64,000 nucleotides of DNA from Variovorax sp. (GCA_004210915.1 SEGS01000002.1:1-64000); one strand, 5' to 3'. Shown: positions 19,036-27,540, counted from the first letter of the stretch. Numbers and translations: made by a program. Notes: generated by a model from the sequence alone, not told the origin.

Positions 19036-19104
19036 GCCACAACCCTACCGCTTCGCCCCGCTGGCGTCGAGCGACTCCGGGACAAGACAGGGGAAAACAG
19101 GCAC

Positions 19105-19971
19105 ATGACAAGACGACAGATACGCCGCGGATGGGCCGCCTCGATGGTGGCGCTCGCCAGTGCGTGCGCAACGGCGCAGGTGACACTCGCGCCGCACGAA
19201 GTGGCGGCGGGGAGCCGGCAGACGTTGCGCTTCCAGATCACTGGCGGCTGCCCGGCCGGACAACGCATCACGTCCGTGGCGATCGATCTGCCGATGTGGT
19301 TCCGACTTGATCAGGCCCTGCCCCGCGACGGCTGGAGGCTGCGCCAGCGCGAGGCTGTGCAAAAGAACGGGCCGCTGGGCCAGACTGGTGCGGTGTACTG
19401 GTCTCTGCCGACGTCCACACCGGACGGGGCGACCGACCCCGCGGCTCCGCTCGAATTTTTACTGCAGGGCCGACTCGCGTCGCACGGAGGGCGCTGGTTC
19501 ACGGTACGACAGGCGTGCGGCGGTGGGCACGAAGTGAGCGCGCGGGTCTCGATGCGCGTGCGCGAGCCGGCCCCTGCGCCGGTTCAGGTGTCGAACGCCT
19601 GGGTACGCACCCCGGCGGCCGGCGAGCGCAACGGCTACCTGTTCATGTCCCTGACCGCCTCGGAGCAGCTTCGATTGATCGACGCCATCTCGCCGGCCGC
19701 GCGCCGCATCGAAGTGCGGCACACCCTGTTCAGCAAGCTCAAAGGCATGACGCTCTTCCCGGCCGAAGCCATCGACCTGCCTGCCGGGACGCGTGTCCGA
19801 CTGCAGCCTGGCGGCGTTCAGCTGGCGCTCCTGGACCTGAACGAGCCGCTTGGCGAGGGCTCGACGCTCACGGTGACATTGCGCTTCGAAGACGCCGAAG
19901 GCGTTGTCACTGCCAAGACCTTGACCGTCCCCGTGCAGCGGTTGCCGGCAGAACAGCCGGGCCGCAAGTAG
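19105..19971 (+). CDS. YcnI-PCuAC fusion protein with most copper ligands lost
   Basis: The 288-residue exported protein has a signal peptide ending ACATA/Q25. A YcnI-like (DUF1775) domain spans about 25-155 and a PCuAC copper-chaperone domain about 160-280. In the family, YcnI binds copper with the mature N-terminal His; here that position is Gln25 (AQVTL), although Trp131 of the site is kept. The PCuAC motif H-x10-M-x21-H-x-M reads His206, Leu217, Gln239 and Ala241, so three of four ligands are changed. The fold seems intact, but ordinary copper chaperoning is doubtful. The ATG at 19105 is preceded by an AGG-containing leader. Confidence 0.82.
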   Translation: MTRRQIRRGWAASMVALASACATAQVTLAPHEVAAGSRQTLRFQITGGCPAGQRITSVAIDLPMWFRLDQALPRDGWRLRQREAVQKNGPLGQTGAVYWSLPTSTPDGATDPAAPLEFLLQGRLASHGGRWFTVRQACGGGHEVSARVSMRVREPAPAPVQVSNAWVRTPAAGERNGYLFMSLTASEQLRLIDAISPAARRIEVRHTLFSKLKGMTLFPAEAIDLPAGTRVRLQPGGVQLALLDLNEPLGEGSTLTVTLRFEDAEGVVTAKTLTVPVQRLPAEQPGRK

Positions 19972-19994
19972 CCGGGCCTCGCCAAAGCGCCCGG
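19972..19994. terminator. Hairpin between convergent YcnI-PCuAC and DUF899 genes
   Basis: CCGGGC at 19972-19977 pairs with GCCCGG at 19989-19994 around an 11-base loop, right after the TAG of the upstream gene and before the DUF899 stop at 20003. There is no T-tract, so termination is only likely in combination with Rho. Confidence 0.3.
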
Positions 19995-20002
19995 AGCGGC
20001 GT

Positions 20003-20701
20003 TCAGGCGTAGTCGAGCTTCGGATACCAGTCGGTCCCGCGCCCTGCGGGCGTCAGGTCGAGGATGTTCCACAGCGGCGTCGGGTCGGGCGCACCGCGCG
20101 GGTCCTGGCCGGGATCTTCGGTGCCGCCGAGTTCCGAGGCCCAGAAGTGCCGCACCTTTCCGCCCTCGCGCGTCCAAACGTCGAGCGCCGGCCACTCCTC
20201 GCCATCGGGCGACAGGCCGCGGTAGTCGCGCGCGAAGTCGTCGCTGATGCTCGTGTAGAAGTCCAGGTTGCGCCAGCCGCGCTCGCGCGCGAACGCGAGC
20301 TGGCGCGCCACCGGCGAGCGGCCAATGACTGCGAAAGCAACCTTTTGCGTGAGGTCGCGCACGGGGATGTCCATCGCGCCCAGGAACGCTGTGCACATGG
20401 GGCACGGCCGCTTTCGTTGTGGGCCGAACATCCAGAAGTACGTGACCAGCGTGTCGTGCGTGCCGAACAGCTCGGCCAGCGTGCGCGTGCCGCCTTCCGC
20501 GTCGAGAAACAGGTAGTCCTGCGACAACTCGCCCCCGGGCGGCAAGGCGCGGCGCGCAGCCGCCACGCGCTCGATGTGCCGGCGCAATTCGATCTCGTCG
20601 GCCAACAGCGCGACCCGTGCGCGGCGGTACTCGGCGCTGTCGTTGGGATAGGGCTTGGCGGCTTCGGCCGCGAGCGTGGCGGCGTCTTTCAAGTCAGGCA
20701 T
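20003..20701 (-). CDS. DUF899 family thioredoxin-like protein
   Basis: The 232-residue protein belongs to the DUF899 family (thioredoxin-like fold). The characteristic middle part reads LVTYFWMFGPQRKRPCPMCT, with a Cys-x-x-Cys pair at a redox-like position, and later ISDDFARDYRGLSPDG. The biochemical role is unestablished. The start ATG at 20701 gives the family start MPDLKDAATL; the frame extends further upstream without homology. It converges with the YcnI-PCuAC gene. The 249 bases upstream (20702-20950) hold no gene; I see only a 6-base hairpin (TCTCGT 20841-20846 with ACGAGA 20852-20857), possibly part of its promoter region. Confidence 0.85.
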   Translation of the reverse strand: MPDLKDAATLAAEAAKPYPNDSAEYRRARVALLADEIELRRHIERVAAARRALPPGGELSQDYLFLDAEGGTRTLAELFGTHDTLVTYFWMFGPQRKRPCPMCTAFLGAMDIPVRDLTQKVAFAVIGRSPVARQLAFARERGWRNLDFYTSISDDFARDYRGLSPDGEEWPALDVWTREGGKVRHFWASELGGTEDPGQDPRGAPDPTPLWNILDLTPAGRGTDWYPKLDYA

Positions 20702-20950
20702 GGCAGGTCTCCTGGAACGAGCGTCCATGCTGATGTGTGCGGCGGCGCTTCGCAAGGCCGGCTTGGGCGTCCACGACCCGATGACGGTGAGGCGCGACCG
20801 GCTTGCGGCGGAGGTCGGGCGGGCGCTGAGCCCAAACCCTTCTCGTCTGTGACGAGATCAAAACGCCCAGCGAATGCGGCGCAGACCTACGCCACGCGGC
20901 CAGACCGACCGCTGCGCCGTCGCGGATCTCGCGGGCGCCGGCACGCAGGC

Positions 20951-21862
20951 CTAGAGGTGGAAGTCGCCCGCGGCTTCTGGCTGGTAGATCACTTTGTCGA
21001 TGGAGATCCGGCGGGTGCGATCACGAATTCGCCAGTCGATGGCATCGCCTTCCTTGTAGCCCAGGATCGCCGTCCCGATGTCCGAGCAGATCGACAGCTT
21101 CCCGGCACGGTGGTCGGCATCCTCCGGGTACACCACCGTCACCTCGAGCTTCTCGTCGTCCAGGCGAAGCAAGGCCTTGGAGTTCATCGTGACCACATCG
21201 CGCGCCACCTGCTGGGAGTCGACCACCCTGGCCCGCTCGATCTCGTATTCCAGATCGACCACGGGCGAAGCCTGCGCGAGCGCGATCAGGCTCGTGAGAC
21301 GCTCCTTGTCGATCTCGGTGATGTAGAGCTCGGAGCCGTCCTCCCCGACGTTTTCACGCAGATGACGGCGATAGGTTTCCGCGCTCAAGGAAAACGACTT
21401 CAGCGCGGGAGTTTCGCTTTTGAGCAGGAAACCGCAGCGCAAGAAGGCATTCAGGGAGCGCGTGTTCTCTGTGTGGATTTTGGCAATCAGCTTTTCGGCC
21501 CGCATGTCAAAGAAGGCGAGCTTCATGCCTTCGCGCAGCGCACTGGCGCCGAGCTTGCGGCCCCAGGACTGACTGTCTCCAATGACCAGGACGATCTCGC
21601 AGTCAGCGCCTGTTTTCACGAGCCGCACGAAGCCGACAGGGGCGTCATGCCGGTCATACGCGATGAAAAATCGACCGCCCTGGTTGAACAGGTGGGTCAG
21701 GATCGGCAAGTTGACTCGAGCGAGGACCTGCTCGATCGACCGGGAGACATCCCCAGAGTCGCTCAGGTAGCGCACAACGTTGTCGTCGTCCAACCAGGTC
21801 ATCAGGTTCAGCGCGTTGGACCGCGTGATCTCTGGGCACAAGGCAATAAAAGGCTTGTTCAT
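20951..21862 (-). CDS. Bifunctional GNAT acetyltransferase and Rnk/GreA-C domain protein
   Basis: The 303-residue protein has two domains. Residues about 1-165 form a GNAT N-acetyltransferase fold, with QSWGRKLGASALREGMKLAF at the acetyl-CoA loop and NTRSLNAFLRCGFLLKSE at the C-terminal strand. Residues about 170-303 resemble Rnk, regulator of nucleoside diphosphate kinase, ending in a GreA/GreB C-terminal domain (LSICSDIGTAILGYKEGDAI). Rnk-type domains can touch RNA polymerase near the secondary channel. The combination suggests acetylation linked to transcription, but the substrate is unknown. The ATG at 21862 was chosen over an upstream TTG because GTGAAG lies directly before it. Confidence 0.85.
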   Translation of the reverse strand: MNKPFIALCPEITRSNALNLMTWLDDDNVVRYLSDSGDVSRSIEQVLARVNLPILTHLFNQGGRFFIAYDRHDAPVGFVRLVKTGADCEIVLVIGDSQSWGRKLGASALREGMKLAFFDMRAEKLIAKIHTENTRSLNAFLRCGFLLKSETPALKSFSLSAETYRRHLRENVGEDGSELYITEIDKERLTSLIALAQASPVVDLEYEIERARVVDSQQVARDVVTMNSKALLRLDDEKLEVTVVYPEDADHRAGKLSICSDIGTAILGYKEGDAIDWRIRDRTRRISIDKVIYQPEAAGDFHL

Positions 21863-21896
21863 CTTCACCACTTCTGGTTGCAAGGATGAAAGCCCT

Positions 21897-21940
21897 TCAT
21901 GGCCGCGGCCATGACGGTTCTTTCGACAGCCCGTATTTTA
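21897..21940 (-). promoter_or_regulatory. 18-base perfect palindrome downstream of a TAAAAT -10 box
   Basis: TCATGGCCGCGGCCATGA at 21897-21914 is a perfect palindrome of 18 bases. On the minus strand a -10-like TAAAAT lies at 21940-21935, which would place the transcription start near 21928 and the palindrome just downstream of it, 35 bases before the GNAT-Rnk ATG. It could be an operator or a 5' UTR hairpin. No convincing -35 was found. Confidence 0.4.
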
Positions 21941-22023
21941 AGTTGACGAGTCAGCCGGGCGTGTGGGCAGGGCTTCTCACCTTTGCGGCGACGGCGCCAT
22001 GCGATGGCAGGTGTTGCGCCCGC

Positions 22024-23676
22024 TCACACCCGAGGGAGGGCACGCGCGATGATCGCGTCGAAGTCGGCCCCGCCGCCCAGCGTGCCGAACGCATGGCCCC
22101 AATCGCCGCCCAGCCGCGACGCGCAAAAGGCGTCGGTGACCGCCGCGGGCGCCGTCTGCGAGAGGAGCACGGCCTGCACCGCGAGCGCCACGTCTTGTGC
22201 CAGTCGCCGCGCTTCGAACTCCGTGGCCATGGCCTCAACGCGCGAGGGCAGCGCGTCGATCAAACGATCAAGCGCCGCATGCTGCCCGCGCGCTGGCGCC
22301 AGTTCATGCGCCAGCGCCGCGGCGGCGTCGCCCTTGCGGAGGCCGCGCAGCAGGTCGATCGCCATGATGTTGCCAGCGCCCTCCCAGATGGAGTTGAGCG
22401 GCATCTCGCGGTACACGCGCGCCATCACGCCCTCGCCGCCCTCCTCCACATAGCCGTTGCCGCCGAGGCACTCCATCGCCTCCTGCGCGAAGTGGCTGCC
22501 GCGCTTGCAGATCCAGAATTTGGCGACCGGCGTGAGCAAGCGCGACATCAGCCGCTCGTGCGCGTCGCCGGGGTGATCGAAGGTCCGGGCCAGACGAATC
22601 GCCAACGCGGTGGCGGCTTCGCTTTCGAGAGCGAGGTCAGCCAGCACGTTCTTCATCAACGGCTGTTCGATGAGCGGCTTGCCGAAGGCGCTGCGCTGGG
22701 ATGTGTGATTCAAAGCCAGGCTCAGCGCCTGCCGCATCAAACCGCTGGTGCCGAGCGCGCAATCGAGCCGGGTCATCGTGCCCATCTCGAGAATCTGCGG
22801 GATGCCGCGGCCCTCTTCGCCCACAAGCCACGCGCCGGCGCCGTGGAACTCGACTTCGGAACTGGCGTTGGCCTTGTTGCCGAGCTTGTCTTTCAGGCGC
22901 TGGATGTGGATGGCGTTGCGTTCGCCGTCGGGCAACACGCGCGGCAGGAAGAAGCAGCTCAAGCCAGCCGGCGCCTGCGCCAGAACGAGAAACGCATCGC
23001 ACATCGGCGCCGAGAAGAACCACTTGTGGCCCGTGATCTCGTAGCGCTCGCCCCACGCGTCGCTGCCGGCGCGCACCGCGCGCGTGGTGTTCGCGCGCAC
23101 GTCGGAGCCGCCCTGCTTCTCGGTCATGCCCATGCCCATCGTCACACCGGGCTTGTCCTTGAACGATTTGAGCGCCGGGTCGTACCAGAGGCTGGCGAGC
23201 TTCGGGCCCCATTCGACGTGGATCAACGGGTTGCTTCGCAGCGCAGGCGTGACCGCGTAGCTCATCGAGATCGGGCACAGCACCGAGGGCTCGAGCTCGG
23301 TGAAGAGCATGAAGCCGGCCGCGCGCAGCACGTGGGGCGACGCCGACGTGCCGCTCCACGGCGTGCCGTGCAAGCCGGCGCCGACCGCGGCCCTCATCAG
23401 CACGTGGTAGCTCGGATGAAACTCCACCTCGTCGATGCGCCGTCCGAAACGGTCGTGCGTGTGCAGCTGTGGCGTGTGGATGTTGGCCAGGCGCGCATGC
23501 GTCTGCATCTCTGTACTGCCGATCGTTTCGCCGAGCGCGTGCAGTGTTGCAATCTGCAACGCGGGCGCGTTGAAGTTCAACGCATCGCGCAGCGCCCGAT
23601 TCGTGTCAAACAGGTTGTAATCCGCGAGCGGCGCGGGCTGGTTGAACACGTCGTGCGTGTCGGCGGCAGCGGTCAT
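22024..23676 (-). CDS. AidB-like acyl-CoA dehydrogenase
   Basis: This 550-residue flavoprotein of the acyl-CoA dehydrogenase superfamily is longer than classic members (about 380) and fits the AidB/isovaleryl-CoA dehydrogenase-like branch. It opens with THDVFNQPAPLADYNLFDTN, typical of AidB-type proteins. FAD-contacting parts include MTEKQGGSDVRANTT and GHKWFFSAPMCDAFLVLAQ. The C-terminal part has LGGNGYVEEG and SIWEGAGNIMAIDLLRG, where the catalytic Glu of related enzymes sits. AidB is induced by alkylating agents in E. coli; many homologues are simply metabolic. The start MTAAADTHDVF at 23676 gives the best N-terminus. It is divergent from a small lipoprotein gene. Confidence 0.87.
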   Translation of the reverse strand: MTAAADTHDVFNQPAPLADYNLFDTNRALRDALNFNAPALQIATLHALGETIGSTEMQTHARLANIHTPQLHTHDRFGRRIDEVEFHPSYHVLMRAAVGAGLHGTPWSGTSASPHVLRAAGFMLFTELEPSVLCPISMSYAVTPALRSNPLIHVEWGPKLASLWYDPALKSFKDKPGVTMGMGMTEKQGGSDVRANTTRAVRAGSDAWGERYEITGHKWFFSAPMCDAFLVLAQAPAGLSCFFLPRVLPDGERNAIHIQRLKDKLGNKANASSEVEFHGAGAWLVGEEGRGIPQILEMGTMTRLDCALGTSGLMRQALSLALNHTSQRSAFGKPLIEQPLMKNVLADLALESEAATALAIRLARTFDHPGDAHERLMSRLLTPVAKFWICKRGSHFAQEAMECLGGNGYVEEGGEGVMARVYREMPLNSIWEGAGNIMAIDLLRGLRKGDAAAALAHELAPARGQHAALDRLIDALPSRVEAMATEFEARRLAQDVALAVQAVLLSQTAPAAVTDAFCASRLGGDWGHAFGTLGGGADFDAIIARALPRV

Positions 23677-23805
23677 CGATCTTGTCTCCAGCAAGGTGCG
23701 GCGTTTGCGTCAGCCTACAGGCCCAGGCGGCGGTGGCCGGTCGCGGCTGGCGACATTGGAAGGCATTCTGCGGCGTATCGACGTCAATGAGAACGGAGGA
23801 TCCAC

Positions 23806-24327
23806 ATGTCCAGACTCGATGAAGAACCGAGGGTCAATCTGCACGGCCCGCTCGAACCGCTGGCCACCGCGCCGACGGACGGGGGCACCGAGACAGCCCT
23901 GCTGCGCCTCGCGCTGCTGACCTGCATCGTGTTGCTAAGCGCCTGCCAGGGCACGAACGATGTGACGGGCCGCAACTGCGTGCCCCTGCGCGTGCCTGCC
24001 AAGGTAGCGCTCATGCAAGAAGCCGGGCTCTACACCGCGAACGCCGAGAAGGCTGTGTTCCTTCAGGCGCGCCCGCGCAACAGCGCAAACGACAGCCTCA
24101 ATGGAATGCGCCTGCTGCGCAAGCTGTCTGCAGGAACGCAACTGGAGATCGACCGGCTTCAGCAGCGCTGGGGCTTCGACTCGGGCAAGGGCCGCATCAG
24201 TGCGATGGGCAAGGTGTCGGGTGGCGAGCGTTTCGAATATGCGTGGGGAGCCGGCACGTCCATCGGCCGCGCGCCGTGGGAGCCGGCCACGGTACCGAAC
24301 CTGCGTACGGTGTCGTGCGGCGACTGA
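23806..24327 (+). CDS. Putative lipoprotein of unknown function
   Basis: I do not recognise this 173-residue protein. A hydrophobic stretch (ALLRLALLTCIVLL) ends in a lipobox LLSAC, with Cys47 as the likely lipidated residue. About 30 polar residues precede the hydrophobic core, which is unusually long for a lipoprotein signal. GGAGG lies seven bases before the ATG at 23806, so the start is well supported. The mature part is small and soluble, without repeats. The gene converges with the LOG-type gene, with 20 bases between stops. Confidence 0.7.
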   Translation: MSRLDEEPRVNLHGPLEPLATAPTDGGTETALLRLALLTCIVLLSACQGTNDVTGRNCVPLRVPAKVALMQEAGLYTANAEKAVFLQARPRNSANDSLNGMRLLRKLSAGTQLEIDRLQQRWGFDSGKGRISAMGKVSGGERFEYAWGAGTSIGRAPWEPATVPNLRTVSCGD

Positions 24328-24347
24328 GGTGAGATCGCCCGAGCGGG

Positions 24348-24863
24348 TTACCGAACCAGCGCCAGGGTTTGCAGTTGCGCCTGCAACTCGGCCGCCGAAC
24401 TCCACGGCAGGATCGGCGAGTTCTTCCGCTCGTCCGGCGGGTTGTCTAGCAGGCCATCGGACCAACCACCACAGCCCACCAACGGCAGCAGCGGCCGCTT
24501 GTGCAGCCAGGCCAGGCAGACCTCCGAGATCGTTCCCGCACGCCCGCCGATCACGATGCAGGCGTCGCCGGCCAATGCCATCAGCAGGTTGCGCGCATCG
24601 CCAACGCCCGAAGGAATGACGACGGTCGCGGGCCAGGAGGAATCGGGCATCTCTCCCTCGGGAACGATGCTGACGACGAGGCCGCCCGCAGCGACGGCGC
24701 GTTCTGCCGCCACGCGGGTGGCGGGGCTGCCGCAGCCGCTGACCACGGTGATCCCCAGTCCCGCGAGCAGTTCGCCCGCTTCACCGGCCAACTCGTAGGC
24801 GCGCGAGCCCGGCTCGGCGCTGCCCAGCACGCACACCTGGGGTCGTCGGTTCGTCGTCGTCAT
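24348..24863 (-). CDS. TIGR00725/LOG-like Rossmann-fold protein
   Basis: The 171-residue protein matches the TIGR00725 group related to LOG/lysine decarboxylase-like proteins. The N-terminus (RPQVCVLGSAEPGSRAYELA) starts a Rossmann fold. The phosphate-binding motif is IGGRAGTISEVCLAW, a variant of the PGGxGTxxE motif of LOG phosphoribohydrolases: the proline is replaced, but the Gly-Thr and Glu remain. LOG enzymes release cytokinin-like bases from nucleotides; activity here is not assured. It is the last gene of the minus-strand run that begins at 43060, 22 bases after the CurA-like gene. The ATG at 24863 fits the family start. Confidence 0.82.
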   Translation of the reverse strand: MTTTNRRPQVCVLGSAEPGSRAYELAGEAGELLAGLGITVVSGCGSPATRVAAERAVAAGGLVVSIVPEGEMPDSSWPATVVIPSGVGDARNLLMALAGDACIVIGGRAGTISEVCLAWLHKRPLLPLVGCGGWSDGLLDNPPDERKNSPILPWSSAAELQAQLQTLALVR

Positions 24864-24885
24864 GGCGTCACAACCCCGCCTTCGT

Positions 24886-25902
24886 TCAGACCAGCTTGAC
24901 CAGCTGCTTGCCGAAGTTCTTGCCTTTGAGCAAGCCGAGGAAAGCTTCCGGCGCCGACTCGATGCCATCTGCAATCGATTCGCGCGGCTTGAGCTTGCCG
25001 CTGCCGACCAGTTGGCCGAGTTCGGCCAGCGCTTCGGGCCAGACTTCCATGTGCTCGCTCACGATGAAGCCTTCGAGCTTCACGCGGTTGATGAGGAACA
25101 GCGCCGGGTTGGCCAGCGGCAGCGGAGCGCCGTCGTAGCCCGCGATCATTCCGCACAGGGCAATGCGCGCGAAGGCGTTCAGGCGCAGCATCACCGCGTC
25201 GAAGATGTAGCCGCCGACGTTCTCGAAGTAGCCGTCGATGCCCTTCGGGCAGGCTTCCTTCAGCGCGGTGCTCATGCTCTTGACGTCGGGGTGCGCGCGG
25301 TAGTCGATGCAGGCGTCGAAGCCCAGTTCGTCGGTGACGTACTTGCACTTGTCAGGGCCCCCGGCGATGCCGACCACGCGGCAGCCGCGCGCTTTGGCCA
25401 ATGCACCGAACGCGCTGCCGACGGCACCCGACGCGGCGGTGATGACCACCGTCTCGCCTTCCTTCGGCGCAATGATTTTCACGAGGCCGTACCAGGCGGT
25501 GACGCCCGGCATGCCGACGGCGCCGAGGTAGTGCGACAGCGGCACGTGCGTGGTGTCGACTTTCTTCAGCGAGCCCGGCACCGAGGCGTCGACCACGCTG
25601 TATTGCTGCCAGCCGCCGAAGCCCACGACCTTGTCGCCGGCCTGGTACTTCGGGTGCTTGCTCTCGACCACCTCGCCGACGGTGCCGCCCTGGAACACGG
25701 CGCCCGTGGGCTGGTTGGCGGTGTAGCTCTTGGAGTCGTTCATGCGGCCGCGCATGTACGGGTCCAGGCTCATGTAGTGGTGGCGCACCAGCACCTGGTT
25801 GTCCTGCAGGGCCGGCGTTTCGGACGTGACCAGCTTGAAGTTGGACAGCGAGGCTTCGCCGTCGGGGCGGTTGTCGAGGTGGATCTGCTTGTTGGTGGGC
25901 AT
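24886..25902 (-). CDS. NADP-dependent oxidoreductase, CurA/PTGR-like MDR family
   Basis: The 338-residue protein is a zinc-free medium-chain reductase. The start MPTNKQIHLDNRPDGEASLS and the substrate-region block MSLDPYMRGRMNDSKSY are typical of the CurA/leukotriene B4 dehydrogenase-like group. The NADP-binding motif is TAASGAVGSAFGALAKARGC. These enzymes reduce C=C bonds of alpha,beta-unsaturated carbonyl compounds. Near acyl-CoA enzymes it may help process unsaturated intermediates, which is inference from position only. It follows the thioesterase gene by 84 bases. Confidence 0.9.
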   Translation of the reverse strand: MPTNKQIHLDNRPDGEASLSNFKLVTSETPALQDNQVLVRHHYMSLDPYMRGRMNDSKSYTANQPTGAVFQGGTVGEVVESKHPKYQAGDKVVGFGGWQQYSVVDASVPGSLKKVDTTHVPLSHYLGAVGMPGVTAWYGLVKIIAPKEGETVVITAASGAVGSAFGALAKARGCRVVGIAGGPDKCKYVTDELGFDACIDYRAHPDVKSMSTALKEACPKGIDGYFENVGGYIFDAVMLRLNAFARIALCGMIAGYDGAPLPLANPALFLINRVKLEGFIVSEHMEVWPEALAELGQLVGSGKLKPRESIADGIESAPEAFLGLLKGKNFGKQLVKLV

Positions 25903-25986
25903 GTGTGGCTCCGTTGTGATGGTTTCGATCGCTGCTTGCATCCGACTTGCGGGCACAGCAGCCACTTTTGGCTTGTAAGGCCGGAA

Positions 25987-26421
25987 TCAGTCGGTCGACA
26001 GCGGCTGCAGACTGTGGACGGTTTTTGAGTCGACCGGCAGGCGTTTGACGTACTTGAAAGTGCCGGTCGAATGCGCGCAGGCGTGCCCCTCGGCGTCGTA
26101 CAGCGTGGCCTCGGTGAACGCCAGCGTCGCAGTGCGGTGCATCAACCGGCCCTTGCCCGTGAGCGCGCCGCGCGCTGGTCGCATGAAGCTGGTTTTCATC
26201 TCGATGGTGACCACGCCCATGTCTGGCTGGATGCTGCGCGCGGCCGTCGCCATGGTCACGTCCAAGAGCGTCATGCAGGCGCCGCCGTGCGTGACAAAGA
26301 AGCTGTTCAGGTGCTCGGGCTTTGCGGTGTAGCGTACTTCCGACTCGCCGCCTTCAAAGCGCTCGAGCGTGAACCCCAGATGGGTCACGAACGGGACCGC
26401 AACGCCGAACGAGATGCTCAC
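25987..26421 (-). CDS. PaaI family thioesterase (hotdog fold)
   Basis: The 144-residue hotdog-fold thioesterase has the PaaI-type core LNSFFVTHGGACMTLLDVTM, which contains the conserved His-Gly-Gly before the long helix. The later VVTIEMKTSFMRPARG strand is typical. Such enzymes hydrolyse acyl- or phenylacetyl-type CoA esters and can recycle CoA. The start is a GTG at 26421 that overlaps the TGA of the preceding SDR gene (GTGA), an arrangement that couples translation. There is no ATG in the frame near this point that keeps the family N-terminus. Confidence 0.88.
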   Translation of the reverse strand: MSISFGVAVPFVTHLGFTLERFEGGESEVRYTAKPEHLNSFFVTHGGACMTLLDVTMATAARSIQPDMGVVTIEMKTSFMRPARGALTGKGRLMHRTATLAFTEATLYDAEGHACAHSTGTFKYVKRLPVDSKTVHSLQPLSTD

Positions 26422-27215
26422 GCGGCCCCCAGCACCACGCTCACGCCACCATCTACCGCCAGCCACTGGCCGGTGATGTGCTTGCCGGCGTCGCTGGCGA
26501 ACAGCAGCGCGAGGCCCTTCAGGTCTTCCTCGTCGCCCAGGCGGCGCAGCGGTGCGGCGTTGGCCATCTTTTCTTCACCGATCGACTTGACCAGCGCGCT
26601 CGCCATCTTGGTCATGAAGAAGCCGGGGCAGATCGCGTTGACGTTGATGCCGTACTTGCCCCACTCGGCCGCCAGCGTCTGCGTGAAGCCGATCACTGCG
26701 GTCTTCGAGGTGTTGTAGGCCAGCGTCTGCATTTCGGGTGGGTTGCCGTTCAGGCCTGCGATCGAGGCGATGTTGATGATCTTGCCGGTCTTCTTCGGGA
26801 TCATGTAGCCGTTGGCGATCTGCTGCGACAGGATGAAGTAGCCCCGCACGTTGAGGTTCATCACCTTGTCCCAGGCCGCGACCGGATGCGATTCGGCCGG
26901 TGCGCCCCAGCTTGCGCCGGCGTTATTGACCAGGATGTCGACCGCGCCCATGCGCTCGAGCGTTTCGTCGGCCAGGCGGCGCGTGTCTTCTTCCTTCGAG
27001 CAGTCGGCGGCGATCCAGCGCGCATCGATGCCGGCGGCCTGCAACTCGGCGGCAGCCTGCTCCAGGTCTTCGGCCTTGCGCGAGCTCAGCATGATCTTTG
27101 CGCCGGCTTCGCCGAGCGCGTGCGCCATCTGCAGGCCGAGGCCCCGCGAGCCGCCGGTGATGAGGGCCGTCTTGCCCGTGAGGTCGAACAGCTGCTGGGT
27201 GGTGCGGGGGGTCAT
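26418..27215 (-). CDS. SDR family oxidoreductase, likely 3-oxoacyl-type
   Basis: The 265-residue classical SDR has ITGGSRGLGLQMAHALGEAG at the cofactor site, NNAGASWG, a Ser in NIASIAGLNG and the catalytic YNTSK. The Arg in SSRKAEDL after the second strand suggests a preference for NADP(H). The C-terminal GQWLAVDGGVSVVLG is typical. Position inside a beta-oxidation-like run suggests hydroxyacyl or oxoacyl substrates. The ATG at 27215 gives the start MTPRTTQQLFDLTGKTALIT; the longer open frame upstream lacks homology. Confidence 0.9.
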   Translation of the reverse strand: MTPRTTQQLFDLTGKTALITGGSRGLGLQMAHALGEAGAKIMLSSRKAEDLEQAAAELQAAGIDARWIAADCSKEEDTRRLADETLERMGAVDILVNNAGASWGAPAESHPVAAWDKVMNLNVRGYFILSQQIANGYMIPKKTGKIINIASIAGLNGNPPEMQTLAYNTSKTAVIGFTQTLAAEWGKYGINVNAICPGFFMTKMASALVKSIGEEKMANAAPLRRLGDEEDLKGLALLFASDAGKHITGQWLAVDGGVSVVLGAA

Positions 27216-27237
27216 GTTGTTTCTCTCCGGTTTGAGA

Positions 27238-27540
27238 TCAGGTCGTGTAGTCCATGCACTGGCGTTCGAGCCGCACGGCACCAAGGAAGGGTTTGAGCGC
27301 GACGTGCTGCGGGTGCTCGGCACAGGCAGCCAGCGCGGCGGCGTCGGTGAACTGCGCGTTCAGGATCAGGTCGTAGGTCGCTTCCAGGCCGGGCTCGGCG
27401 GTGGCGACCTCGAAGCGCAGCGTGCCGGGCGAGAGCGCGGCGCAGGCTTCGAGCAGCGCCTTGGCCTTGGCGATGTTGGTCGCCTTGTCGGCGCCCTCGG
27501 CCTCATCCTTGAACTTCCAGAGGACGATGTGCGTCAGCAT
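27238..27540 (-). CDS. Dabb family protein (stress-responsive alpha-beta barrel)
   Basis: The 100-residue protein starts MLTHIVLWKFKDEAEGADKA, the hallmark N-terminus of Dabb-domain proteins, with the later LILNAQFTDAAALAACAEHP strand-helix block. Dabb proteins form dimeric alpha-beta barrels; some are olivetolic acid cyclase-like or act on aromatic acids, but most are unassigned. It lies between the SDR gene (22 bases) and a small membrane protein gene (13 bases), so it belongs to the same transcript. Confidence 0.9.
   Translation of the reverse strand: MLTHIVLWKFKDEAEGADKATNIAKAKALLEACAALSPGTLRFEVATAEPGLEATYDLILNAQFTDAAALAACAEHPQHVALKPFLGAVRLERQCMDYTT

Noticed and set aside
16681-19104. 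Apparent N-terminal extension of the YcnI-PCuAC gene (a 1096-residue frame)
   Set aside because: The extra 800 residues are antisense to the FAD oxidase and GST genes. A signal peptide and a ribosome site support the start at 19105.
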